Shown piece after piece: positions 1 through 10,453 of a stretch of DNA of 64,000 bases. Each line of letters starts with the position of its first letter. Within the stretch, counting starts at the first letter, position 1. A program made the translations under genes and the position numbers. Source of the stretch: Isoperla grammatica (taxonomy: Eukaryota > Arthropoda > Insecta > Plecoptera > Perlodidae). Location: positions 5,264,018 to 5,328,017 of the forward strand of contig OX246743.1 in NCBI GenBank assembly GCA_945910005.1. The letters run 5' to 3'. The notes beneath the pieces were generated by a model, which saw only the letters and a list, made by a program, of their open reading frames with translations, was not told the origin of the DNA and did no database searches.

Positions 1-914
1 CGAGCTGGCGTCGTTTTTATCATAAATAACAACGTTAGGTTCAGATTATGTAAATACTTATCAAGAAGTCGTTTATTTTGTTTAATTGAAGAATGGTGAG
101 AAACACATAGTAGCCTACGTCATAAAAGTATATATATAAATATAGAATAGTATAAGTTTAAGTATATCCTATATATAGGGAACCTAATTGATTGAATGCT
201 ATTTATAGTACTATTCAAAGTGATAACAAGGTAAATCGGTTTGAGTATATATTTGTATTTGCTAAGCATAATGTACAACTTTGTATTGATTTATTGGGTT
301 TGAATGGGTTAAATCAGAGAAGGAAAGATGTTATTTCATGAATTTTAATGTAATTTTTATAGTCACGCTTCGATATGAACATTAGTTTCTTGTTTTATGA
401 CAGACGCTAAACACGGAATACGCACGTTTTGTAACACTCAACAGTGATCATTGGTGCGCGGCCACTGGGGAGGTGTGTGTACAGTGTACAGTCCCGCACA
501 CAAGTACTTCATCTCCCTCCTTGCTTTGTGCCCCTCCCTATATTATTCAACACCTTATGCTGGCGCTTAGAATCTAGTTCCCAATTCCCACGCGTTTCAA
601 TCAAAGCGCTCGTGCATCAAGTTCAACCAATCAAACGAGACCCAGAAGCAATTTTAAGTTAGTGTTCTTTTAACCATCGAAATCGATTCATCAAAATGTG
701 TCGGTGAAAAAAAATAAAAATGAAATTTTTTTTTACTTTCCCTTTTATTGAGTTTGAGAAAAGTAAAACGTTTTTCCTCATATACTTATTCACCTCGTTT
801 GCAGAAAGTTTTCATTCATTTAATTCTATGTTTCGTTGTGACCCGGTCGTTTTTTGTGTCGCCTTTTCACTGTTCTATTGCGTCTTAGGATTGGTTTTCA
901 TCGGTAATTGTTGA
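1..914. other. AT-rich non-coding DNA, no gene seen
   Basis: No open frame here shows recognisable protein sequence. The short open frames between about 444 and 914 have no domain, signal or codon structure that I can support. The stretch is AT-rich and ends where the 30-bp array begins. Confidence 0.6.
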
Positions 915-2205
915 ATGTCTTGATAAAGGCAACGGTTTACAATCATGTCTTGATGGAGGCAACGGTTTACAATCATGTCGTGATGGAGGCAACGGTTTAC
1001 AATCATGTCGTGATGGAGGCAACGGTTTACAATCATGTCGTGATGGAGGCAACGGTTTACAATCATGTCGTGATGGAGGCAACGGTTTACAATCATGTCG
1101 TGATGGAGGCAACGGTTTACAATCATGTCGTGATGGAGGCAACGGTTTACAATCATGTCGTGATGGAGGCAACGGTTTACAATCATGTCGTGATGCAGGC
1201 AACGGTTTACAATCATGTCGTGATGGAGGCAACGGTTTACAATCATGTCGTGATGGAGGCAACGGTTTACAATCATGTCGTGATGGAGGCAACGGTTTAC
1301 AATCATGTCGTGATGGAGGCAACGGTTTACAATCATGTCGTGATGGAGGCAACGGTTTACAATCATGTCGTGATGAAGGCAACGGTTTACAATCATGTCG
1401 TGATGGAGGCAACGGTTTACAATCATGTCGTGATGGAGGCAACGGTTTACAATCATGTCGTGATGGAGGCAACGGTTTACAATCATGTCGTGATGGAGGC
1501 AACGGTTTACAATCATGTCGTGATGGAGGCAACGGTTTACAATCATGTCGTGATGGAGGCAACGGTTTACAATCATGTCGTGATGGAGGCAACGGTTTAC
1601 AATCATGTCGTGATGCAGGCAACGGTTTACAATCATGTCGTGATGGAGGCAACGGTTTACAATCATGTCGTGATGGAGGCAACGGTTTACAATCATGTCG
1701 TGATGAAGGCAACGGTTTACAATCATGTCGTGATGGAGGCAACGGTTTACAATCATGTCGTGATTAAGGCAACGGTTTACAATCATGTCGTGATGGAGGC
1801 AACGGTTTACCATCATGTCGTGATGGAGGCAACGGTTTACAATCATGTCGTGATGGAGGCAACGGTTTACAATCATGTCGTGATGGAGGCAACGGTTTAC
1901 AATCATGTCGTGATGGAGGCAACGGTTTACAATCATGTCGTGATGGAGGCAACGGTTTACAATCATGTCGTGATGGAGGCAAGGGTTTACAATCATGTCG
2001 TGATGGAGGCAACGGTTTACAATCATGTCGTGATGGAGGCAACGGTTTACAATCATGTCGTGATCGAGGCAACGGTTTACAATCATGTCGTGATGGAGGC
2101 AAGGGTTTACAATCATGTCGTGATGGAGGCAAGGGTTTACAATCATGTCGTGATGGAGGCAACGGTTTACAATCATGTAGTGATGGAAGCAACGGTTTAC
2201 CATCA
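915..2205. repeat. 30-bp minisatellite, about 43 copies
   Basis: The unit is 30 bp, beginning AACGGTTTAC and ending TGATGGAGGC, repeated head to tail with very few substitutions. Most interior copies are identical. Changes are single bases such as GATGCAGGC, GATGAAGGC and AAGGG for AACGG. Because 30 is divisible by 3, several frames stay open on both strands (up to 458 codons on + and 443 on -), giving a decapeptide repeat (HVVMEATVYN on the plus strand). There is no start context, signal peptide or flanking exon, so I read it as a non-coding minisatellite. Confidence 0.95.
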
Positions 2206-2586
2206 CTCGACACGCCAGCTTCGAGTTGGAGTAACTTTGCCTAACTACCCGACATTCGCAACTCTCTCCATGGACATTAATTAATGAACCTAAATTATCT
2301 CAACAATTCTTGATAACTAACTAATTAATGACTAAATTATTGACCTTAAAAACAAGTTTAGTTAAAAGCAGGTATCTGGACATCCTGCTGCGGATACCGT
2401 TGATATCGTGGTAAGAGACCGTGGACTGTCTTTTCTGACAACTGTAAGGTTCATCGCGTGGCCAGTGTCAACCTTTAGTTTTGTCTGTTCTGACCAGGCA
2501 ATAAATAGTACAGTACCTAGATGAAAAGCACCGAATACAAATTTTCCAGGTTCGATGTGTTTCCGTGCGTGTTGCGCTTTACAACT
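2206..2586. other. Spacer between two minisatellites, nothing recognised
   Basis: AT-rich unique sequence without a supported gene, RNA or mobile element. Confidence 0.5.
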
Positions 2587-3150
2587 GTCAGTTGCTTCTC
2601 ACTGTGTCAGTGAAACTGTCAGTTATCAGGGTATGTGCTTTATAACTGTCAGTTACTTCTCAGTGTGTCAGTGAAGCTGTCAGTTACTTCTCAGTGTGTC
2701 AGTGAAGCTGTCAGTTACTTGTCAGTGTGTCAGTGAAGCTGTCAGTTACTTCTCAGTGTGTCAGTGAAGCTGTCAGTTACTTCTCAGTGTGTCAGTGAAG
2801 CTGTCAGTTACTTTTCAGTGTGTCAGTGAAGCTGTCAGTTACTTCTCAGTGTGTCAGTGAAGCAGTCAGTTACTTCTCAGTGTGTCAGTGAAGCTGTCAG
2901 TTACTTCTCAGTGCGTCAGTGAAGCTGTCGGTTACTTCTCAGTGTGCCAGTGAAGCTTTCAGTTACTTCTCAGTGTGTCAGTGAAGCTGTCAGTTACTTC
3001 TCAGTGTGTCAGTGAAGCTGTCAGTTACATCTCAGTGTGTCAGTGAAGCAGTCAATTACTTCTCAGTGTGTCAGTGAAGCTGTCAGTTACTTCTCAGTGT
3101 GTCAGTGAAGCTCTCAGTTACTTCTCAGTGTGTCAGTGAAGCTGTCAGCT
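2587..3150. repeat. 31-bp minisatellite, about 17-18 copies
   Basis: The unit contains CAGTGTGTCAGTGAAGCTG followed by TCAGTTACTTCT. The first copies (2,587-2,650) are more divergent than the interior. The unit holds three spaced copies of CAGT(G/T), suggesting it grew from a shorter ancestral motif. Confidence 0.92.
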
Positions 3151-3798
3151 ATGTCTATGATTGACTCAACGCGCGCTTTGTTCAGCACGGATGAATGTTC
3201 ACGGTCGTGGCTTTGCTGATCACACATTAATTAACATTTGTCCCAGCTTTCAATTTTGTATCTAAATTATGTTACGAATAATATTTGTCATGTTTACATG
3301 TCCGGACGGTGGTAATTTAGCGCCGTGCGGGGTAACAGTTGGTAATAGTGACGGGAGTTGTGGGTTGTTAGCCGTTTGGTTCGAAGTACTATTCTACATA
3401 ATATACTAATAATAATATACTATATCTTCACCGATCTTGCATTTTATGACCATTCCCACGTTCAAACCGTTCTTATCTTTTATATCAATTAATCTTGTAT
3501 TTTTCCCAATAGAAGTTATAACATAATGTAAAACTGAAACTGAAAATAAAGAGTTAAAGTTTTTTTTACAATTTATTTTTATTTTTAGGTACATTTCATC
3601 ATTGTTTATTGTTGCAAAGGAATGCAAACCGTCCCCTATGGCTCAGATAGATAAGTGATAAATCTTTGTTGTAAGGCCACTATATTCCGTCGTGAGCCCC
3701 TCGTTCTAATACCGCGAAATGTTGACAACCGCGACTGTCTTGGCCGCAGCACGACATCACGTGACTGTTCTGTTGTCGTGTGTGATGTCCAGTTGTTA
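3151..3798. other. Unique AT-rich sequence, no gene seen
   Basis: The open frames here are short and unremarkable. I see no domain, tRNA or transposon terminus. Confidence 0.5.
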
Positions 3799-3839
3799 CC
3801 CCCCCCCCCCCTTCGCGCGGGGGGGGGGGGGGGGGGGGG
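3799..3839. repeat. C13 / G21 homopolymer hairpin
   Basis: Thirteen C residues (3,799-3,811), the spacer TTCGCGC, then 21 G residues (3,819-3,839). The two runs are complementary and could fold into a very stable hairpin, and the G-run alone could form quadruplex DNA. Exact run lengths are prone to sequencing error. Confidence 0.85.
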
Positions 3840-4504
3840 TTGATTTCACTGGAGCGGATAACTGGGTCAATATGATGTATTTGATGCGCATAGGTGATGA
3901 ACGTACATCGGTCAGCGTACATTGTTCATTATAAAGGTGGCTTTGTACAGAGGTGAGCACGAGCCGCGCAACTAAAACATGCATTGGTCAATATGGTATC
4001 ATCGGCATGTTAGTAGATATTTTAGTAGTTAGTAGATACGTCTCCGCCACACCGTGAGCTGATGCTAATATAGCTGCTACTTGGTTGGAGCTGTGAGTGA
4101 CGTCATCAGAAGGCTGTCTACTTGGCCGTGTGTGTGACGTCACACCGTGAGGTGATGCTACGCCGAGCACCGCTGAGAAGAATCGCCTCCGTGTAAGATA
4201 TATTACTGTGACAGCGCCTAGATTAGACCAGTCATTGGCTTAACACTTCGTAATGATTTATTCCGCACACTAAGTTCCGCGGCTCCCTAAATGTACGGGT
4301 ATAAAGTTATGGACTAAATTTCACTCAAAACCCCACCAACTCACAATTGATATGGATGCGTTAAGCTAAGCCTATAGGTTTTACTAAAAACCCTGGCGGG
4401 CGGGCTCAATTCTCCCTGAGGTCCGATATATCAATTATCCTTACTCGGCTTTGGCGACTCTGTCACAGTAGCTCGTGCTCTGTATACGTCGCCATTCCTG
4501 CGAG
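3840..4504. other. Unique sequence, nothing recognised
   Basis: There is a partial direct duplication of a phrase containing ACACCGTGAG near 4,052 and 4,142, but no gene or transposon end I can define. Confidence 0.4.
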
Positions 4505-5304
4505 ACCGCTACAAGCTGGCTGGCTGTCACACTCAGTGGCGTAGAGCAGCGCGCTACAAGCTGGCTGGCCGTCACACTCAGTGGCGTAGAGCAGCACGCT
4601 ACAAGCTGTCACACTCAGTGGCGTAGAGTAGCGCGCTACAAGCTGGCTGTCACACTCAGTGGCGTAGAGCAGCGCGCTACAAGCTGGCTGTCACACTCAG
4701 TGGCGTAGAGCAGCGCGCTACAAGCTGGCTGGCTGTCACACTCAGTGGCGTAGAGCAGCGCGCTACAAGCTGTCACACTCAGTGGCGTAGAGCAGCGCGC
4801 TACAAGCTGGCTGGCTGTCACACTCAGTGGCGTAGAGCAGCGCGCTACAAGCTGTCTGGCTGTCACACTCAGTGGCGTAGAGCAGCGCGCTACAAGCTGG
4901 CTGGCTGTCACACTCAGTGGCGTAGAGCAGCGCGCTACAAGCTGTCACACTCAGTGGCGTAGAGTAGCGCACTACAAGCTGTCACACTCAGTGGCGTAGA
5001 GCAGCGCGCTAGAAGCTGTCACACTCAGTGGCGTAGAGCAGCGCACTACAAGCTGTCACACTCAGTGGCGTAGAGCATCACACTCAGTGGCGTAGAGCAG
5101 CGCGCTACAAGCTGTCACACTCAGTGGCGTAGAGCAGCGCACTACAAGCTGTCACACTCAGTGGCGTAGAGTAGCGTGCTACAAGCTGGCTGGCTGTCAC
5201 ATTCAGTGGCGTAGAGCAGCGCGCTACAAGCTGGCTGGCTGTCACACTCAGTGGCGTAGAGCAGCGCGCTACAAGCTGTCACACTCAGTGGCGTAGAGCA
5301 GCAC
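4505..5304. repeat. Minisatellite with 37/41/45-bp units, about 19 copies
   Basis: The common core is GTCACACTCAGTGGCGTAGA followed by GCAGCGCGCTACAAGCT. Units differ by zero, one or two extra GGCT tetramers before the core, so lengths fall at 37, 41 or 45 bp. One truncated unit sits near 5,070. Confidence 0.92.
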
Positions 5305-5862
5305 TATTACCACTGAATGTGTCGTCAACCTCCACCACACCAACTCGTGTGGTGTAAATGTCTATTACCACTGAATGTGTCGTCAACCCGGCACCTCCAC
5401 CATATGACCAACTCGTGTGGTGTAAATGTCTATTACCACTGAATGTGTCGTCAACCCGGCACCTCCACCATATGACCAACTCGTTTGGCGTAAATGTCTA
5501 TTACCACTGAATGTGTCGTCAACCCGGCACCTCCACCATATGACCAACTCGTGTGGTAAATGTCTATTACCACTGAATGTGTCGTCAACCCGGCACCTCC
5601 ACCATATGACCAACTCGTGTGGTGTAAATGTCTATTACCACTGAATGTGTCGTCAACCCGGCACCTCCACCATGTGACCAACTCGTGTGGGTAAATGTCT
5701 ATTGCCACTGAATGTGTCGTCAACCGTCACCATATGACCAACTCGTGTGGTGTAAATGTCTATTACCACTGAATGTGTCGTCAACCTCCACCATATGACC
5801 AACTCGTGTGGCGTAAATGTCTATTACCACTGAATGTGTCGTCAACCTCTACCATATGACCA
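5305..5862. repeat. About 68-bp minisatellite, 9 copies
   Basis: The unit includes CTATTACCACTGAATGTGTC, then CAACCCGGCACCTCCACCAT, then ATGACCAACTCGTGTGG. Some units lack the CGGCACC segment. The array begins directly at the end of the 37/41/45-bp array without unique spacer. Confidence 0.92.
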
Positions 5863-6567
5863 ATCGAAACGGACACTACCATTAATACGAATGTATTCGT
5901 CATTGTGATTACGATCTTCAATCGTATATAATAGAAATTAAACTCCACAACTCTCCAATTAATATCCACCTAGGGCAAAGTTTTTAAATTTATGACATTT
6001 ACTTAGCGTTGCTTCTGAGAAGTTTTTAATTTCCTTTTTTAATTGAAGTCAACCCAACTCTATGTAAATATTGACTTTTTGTTCTCCTACATCGGGCAGG
6101 CTTTGCGCTGTTGGCTATAGTCGTCGTACAACATCTTCGGTCATGCTTCCGTCACGGGTAGGTGAGCGGCAGCCAACCAGCGACCGTGGCTAATTCAAAT
6201 ACCTGCTCGGGTTGGCCGAGACCGTCAACACGTCATTGATTGATGATGAAAGCATTACCGAAGTTATTGTAAGACGACTTTACCATGTCAGTGCAAAGAA
6301 GTTATACACAAGGATACAGACAGTAACTTCCGTCACAAGTTTATGCGTTTGCATTATTTTCATCACTTGCTTGTCGGTGTTGGTACGACGGCTTTCTTTG
6401 AATGTTTATTTAAATTATCTGTTTATTATTTATTTATGTATTTATTTATTTATTTATTCATTCATTCATTCATTTATTTTTCAGTGTGCGTTCGTATATT
6501 TTATATTTACCAATCACACATGTTTTATCCTCAATAAATAAATATTTTAATTTAGGCCTGTATACAT
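5863..6567. other. AT-rich spacer with TTTA/TTCA microsatellite
   Basis: No gene is supported. A (TTTA)n tract passing into (TTCA)n lies at about 6,424-6,480. Confidence 0.5.
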
Positions 6568-6768
6568 ATGATTTTTTAGATTTTGTTGGTAGCAATATGT
6601 AAAGTGAGGATACATTTTTCGGTTAAACCAATCCAAATTTTATTTATAATGATAACAAGACGACGCTAGAGTCGTTGAAACGTTGAATTATCATTATAAA
6701 TAAAATTTGGATTGGTTTAACCGAAAAATATATCCTCACTTTATATGTATATATATATATATATATAT
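6568..6768. mobile_element. Palindromic pair of PLE tails plus (TA)n
   Basis: Positions about 6,598-6,655 read as a minus-oriented Penelope-like element tail and about 6,690-6,745 as the same tail in plus orientation. Both share the GGTTAAACCAATCC and TTTTATTTATAATGATA motifs in inverted order. The centre retains GACGACGCTAGAGTCGTTGAAACG, the stem-loop also found in the full copies (written here as one motif interrupted only by its loop, at 6,658-6,682). The right end runs into a TA dinucleotide tract (6,743-6,768). This subtype differs slightly from the nearby full copy. Confidence 0.8.
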
Positions 6769-9736
6769 AAAGAAAGGATACATTTTACGGTTAAACCAAT
6801 CTAAATTTTATTTTTAATGATAAGTCAACGTTTCGACGACTTTAGCGTCGTCTTTTTCAAGACATACAAATATACAAAAACAAATAAATAAAAAACCACA
6901 ACAACCAAAAAACACTTGCATATAAAAACGAAAACACTGCCACAGCGATACATCACTGGGTAGCTGCTCTAGCAAGCTCCTTGAATTTGCTTCTGGTTAT
7001 GGGACCCCCCTGAGACACTGCTGGAACTCTTTGACTCTGAGAATGGTCAGCAACAGGCTGAATGATGGCTGGGAACACCTGCTGGACTGTAAGGTTAGCC
7101 ACAATCGGTTTCCAAGCCGAAGGTAGTCTTTGAGCGTCATCTCGCTTGTTCAGGTTATGAGGCCGCTTCTCAATCTCAATTGCTTCCCGGATTAACCTCG
7201 CTCGAAGATTGTCCACTGAAGCAAGAAGCCGTACCCCGGCAAAGTTAATGTTATGTCCTTCCTTTATTGTATGTTGTGCTAGAGATGACGTTGACTGGCC
7301 TTGGTCCACAGCAAGTCGGTGTTCTTGAACTCGCTGCGATAATTTTCTACTTGTTTGACCAATGTAACTGTGATGACAGCCATTACAGGGTATCTCATAT
7401 ACTCCTTTGTTTTCTAAAGGAATCACATCCTTACAAGTTCCCACCATTTCGCCAATTTTCTTCTCGGTATTAAAGATCGTCCGTATGTTTTCTCGGCGAA
7501 GCCGTTGACTGATCAAGTCTGTTGTCCCTTTAATGTATGGCAAATAGGCAGTATACTTGGGTGGTTCTACTAGTTCTACTTGTGACGTCGAGGTGGAAAT
7601 AGGCTGTCGATGCCATGCCTTTGTTATTAAACTATTCGTAAACCCGTTAGATGAAAGGGCATGATGTAATATTTTATATTCTGCATCAATATTATCCACA
7701 TCTGCAATTTTGTGTGATCTATTAGCAAGTGTGTAAGCAACAGACCGGATTTGACTCGGGTGGTGGTGAGAGGTACCATTCAGATATCTGTTTGTATGAG
7801 TAGCTTTTCTAAACACAGTATGGCCAAGACTTCCATCAGGTTTTTTCTGAACAAGTACATCCAAAAAAGGTAATTTACCATCTTCCTCGATTTCCATCGT
7901 TAGTTTTATATTTGTGTGTTGGTTGTTTAAATGTTGATGAAATTCATTAAGCCTATCTATTCCATGCTGCCACACTACAAACGTATCATCTATGTATCGC
8001 AGCCAGCACAGGGGCTTTAGTAAAGATGACTCCAGGGCTGTTGTTTCAAAATGTTCCATGAACAAATTTGCTACCACTGGTGACAATGGCGACCCCATTG
8101 GAGCTCCTTCAATTTGTTTATAGAACTGACCTTTGTATGTAAAATATGTAGTGGCCATGCAATGACGAGACAACGTAATAATATGTGTCGGAACTACCTT
8201 CTTGGCTTCAATGATCTCCAATGCTTCTTTAATTGGTACTTTCGTAAAGAGAGAAACAACATCAAAACTAACTAGTAAGTCACCAGGGTTCAACTTAATA
8301 TCTTTTAGAATCTCTACAAAATGAGTCGAGTTTTTAACATACGACTTAGCTTCTTCTGCTGCAGGTTGCATTAATTTTGAAATGTGTTTAGCAAGGGCTT
8401 GTGTGGGTGAGCCAAAGGCACTAACTATAGGGCGAAGCGGAACACCTGTTTTATGTATTTTAGGTAAACCATACAGTTTGGGGACTCGTGATGATTTTTC
8501 ATGAGGAATAATGAATTTTTTCACTTGTTTGTCGATAGGTGTAGACATAATAAGTGACCTAGTTTTCTTTTCAAGATACACAGTTGGATCCTGATCAGTT
8601 TTAATGTAAGCAGTATCATCTAGAAGTGCCAGCATTTTTTCATGATATTCGCTACTGTCAAGAACGACCGTCGCATTACCTTTATCTGCTGCTAGAACTA
8701 AGATATCCTTATCTTCACGGAGCTCCCTAAGCGCTCTAATCTCTTCACTACTTATGTTTCTCATAGGGGGCTTAGCTTTTAGCAATATTTTAGCTATGTC
8801 TTGGCGAATTTGTTCAGCTTTATTATCTTGAAAACCCATTATGCAGGATTCCACTTCACTTATGATCTTCTCTACAGGCAAACGATGCGGCGCTACCGCA
8901 AAGTTTAAACCCTTAGTTAAAGCTAGACGAGCAGGTTCACTTATAGGTTTAGATGATAAGTTGAGCACTACTTTAGACGGATCCAAACATTTCTTTATGC
9001 CATCTGGTCCTTGTTGGGTATTCAACATTCTAGTAAATTTATCTTTTTGCTTCTGGGTACATTCATCGAAAATGTAGTCAGCTCTTTCTCTAGCTAGGCA
9101 TTCGATCTTATTGAAGAGAATAGGATGCAGGACGGTACTTAGCTCAATGTGCACTTCTAGCAATTCTTTAGAAATTCTGCTTAAATCACGGTACGTTCTG
9201 CTAATGCTGTCTCTGAGTAATGCAACGCTAGCACGTTTTAAAATGCTGTTTGTCCTCGCTGTCCTAGTGTGGTAGCTTAGTTTTACGTGTGTGGGTAATA
9301 AACCATTATCTCTGCACCTTTTTAAAAAAGCAAGATTGCATAAAAGCTTACCTTTCTTGGTCTGCAGTTTTTCAAATATTCTTGTCTTCATAAAAATATC
9401 CTCCCCGTAGAGGCAAACTATTTGATTTCTCAGATTTTGTTGGTTGCAATATGTAAAGAAAGGATACATTTTACGGTTAAACCAATCTAAATTTTATTTT
9501 TAATGATAAGTCAACGTTTCGACGACTTTAGCGTCGTCTTTTTCAAGACATACAAATATACAAAAACAAATAAATAAAAAACCACAACAACCAAAAAACA
9601 CTTGCATATAAAAACGAAAACACTGCCACAGCGATACATCACTGGGTAGCTGCTCTAGCAAGCTCCTTGAATTTGCTTCTGGTTATGGGACCCCCCTGAG
9701 ACACTGCTGGAACTCTTTGACTCTGAGAATGGTCAG
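6769..9736 (-). mobile_element. Penelope-like retroelement, full copy with pseudo-LTR
   Basis: On the minus strand the element reads from a partial upstream copy (9,736-9,455) into a full unit ending at 6,769. The 282-bp segment at 9,455-9,736 appears identical by eye to 6,769-7,050, both holding the 3' coding end, the stop and the tail. This tandem-partial arrangement is the usual pseudo-LTR structure of Penelope-like elements. The identity of the two ends and the intact open frame suggest recent insertion. Confidence 0.9.
6953..9469 (-). CDS. Penelope-like reverse transcriptase with GIY-YIG endonuclease
   Basis: An 838-codon intact open frame. The N-terminal third is the PLE-type basic/helical region. 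The reverse transcriptase core follows: motif A region with SFDVVSLFTKVP near residue 399, GAPMGSPLSP at about 455, and the catalytic YIDDTFV at about 492. A C-terminal GIY-YIG nuclease begins with GVYEIPC near 689, has SYIGQTSRK at about 701-709, and carries the arginine-rich QRVQEHR at about 712-718. Family knowledge: PLE proteins nick DNA with the GIY-YIG domain and copy their RNA into the target. The first ATG used here lies inside the pseudo-LTR, so the true start could be downstream. No frameshift or stop was seen. It sits head-to-head with a nearly identical truncated copy at 10,454. Confidence 0.93.
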   Translation of the reverse strand: MYPFFTYCNQQNLRNQIVCLYGEDIFMKTRIFEKLQTKKGKLLCNLAFLKRCRDNGLLPTHVKLSYHTRTARTNSILKRASVALLRDSISRTYRDLSRISKELLEVHIELSTVLHPILFNKIECLARERADYIFDECTQKQKDKFTRMLNTQQGPDGIKKCLDPSKVVLNLSSKPISEPARLALTKGLNFAVAPHRLPVEKIISEVESCIMGFQDNKAEQIRQDIAKILLKAKPPMRNISSEEIRALRELREDKDILVLAADKGNATVVLDSSEYHEKMLALLDDTAYIKTDQDPTVYLEKKTRSLIMSTPIDKQVKKFIIPHEKSSRVPKLYGLPKIHKTGVPLRPIVSAFGSPTQALAKHISKLMQPAAEEAKSYVKNSTHFVEILKDIKLNPGDLLVSFDVVSLFTKVPIKEALEIIEAKKVVPTHIITLSRHCMATTYFTYKGQFYKQIEGAPMGSPLSPVVANLFMEHFETTALESSLLKPLCWLRYIDDTFVVWQHGIDRLNEFHQHLNNQHTNIKLTMEIEEDGKLPFLDVLVQKKPDGSLGHTVFRKATHTNRYLNGTSHHHPSQIRSVAYTLANRSHKIADVDNIDAEYKILHHALSSNGFTNSLITKAWHRQPISTSTSQVELVEPPKYTAYLPYIKGTTDLISQRLRRENIRTIFNTEKKIGEMVGTCKDVIPLENKGVYEIPCNGCHHSYIGQTSRKLSQRVQEHRLAVDQGQSTSSLAQHTIKEGHNINFAGVRLLASVDNLRARLIREAIEIEKRPHNLNKRDDAQRLPSAWKPIVANLTVQQVFPAIIQPVADHSQSQRVPAVSQGGPITRSKFKELARAATQ

Positions 9737-10453
9737 TTTGACGCGTTGATAAGCGAGCGCGTCAATATCTACGAACTTTCTGACGAAGAGATTTCAATGC
9801 TAATACAAACAACAATTAACAACAATTCAAGAATGCGCATTGCAAAAATGTTTCTAATTTCCATAGCTATTATACTTCCCGACATTGTTGGATGCAGTGC
9901 AATGTGCGTTGCTAAGAATTTTCGTGGTCATGTTTTCAACACGGTCCGCCACCGTTACTAACACTTATTGACAGCAATAGAAATGTAATTTCTGCCTCTA
10001 ATACGTATTGGATCGCGTTTACATTAGTATATTCGTGACCGGACAAAAATTTACTATAAGATAGCCACCTCACATTTTGCCGTTACTGCGTTTTAGAAAA
10101 ATATTTTCGAGTAACTTTCGTGTAACTTTGCCAATATTTATCAGATCGCCATTACATTAACATATTCGTGACCAGAAAAAACTGTAGAAAAATCTGGCTA
10201 TCTCACATTTTGCCGCCATTTTGTTTCAGAAAAATATTTTGCAGTAACTATGGTGTAACTTTGTAACTTTTCGAACGATTTTGCCTCAAAACTATACACC
10301 TTCACTCCACATCTAGGCTTGTGGATGGTCCAAATTTCAAGTTGATCGGACTTTCCGTTCGACCGCTATCGACGGACATAAAAACAAAAAAAAAAAAAAA
10401 AAAAAAAAAAACAAACAAACAAACAAACAAACAAAAAAACAGAACGAAGTGCC
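9737..10453 (-). mobile_element. Helitron-like repeat, copy A (3' end lost)
   Basis: This matches 14,136-14,826 in inverted orientation along nearly all its length, including GACGCGTTGATAAGCGAGCG at the left and the A-rich CAAACAAACAAA tract at the right. Its terminal CTAG end is missing, cut where the PLE pseudo-LTR begins at 9,736. The other edge is cut at 10,453, where the truncated PLE begins. A 71-codon open frame at 9,746-9,961 has a diverged counterpart in the other copy, but I do not recognise it and do not call it a gene. Confidence 0.7.

Noticed and set aside
875..2206. 443- and 458-codon overlapping frames in the 30-bp array as genes
   Set aside because: Both strands are open only because the unit is a multiple of three. 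There is no start context, signal or flanking exon.
9746..9961. 71-codon frame shared by 9,746-9,961 (+) and 14,603-14,818 (-) as a conserved gene
   Set aside because: It is conserved because both lie in copies of the same repeat. There are several non-conservative changes and no recognised domain.
10321..10453. N-terminal extension of the truncated PLE protein as a real fusion
   Set aside because: The extension is antisense-oriented Helitron-like repeat and a poly-A/CAAA tract that happens to be in frame.
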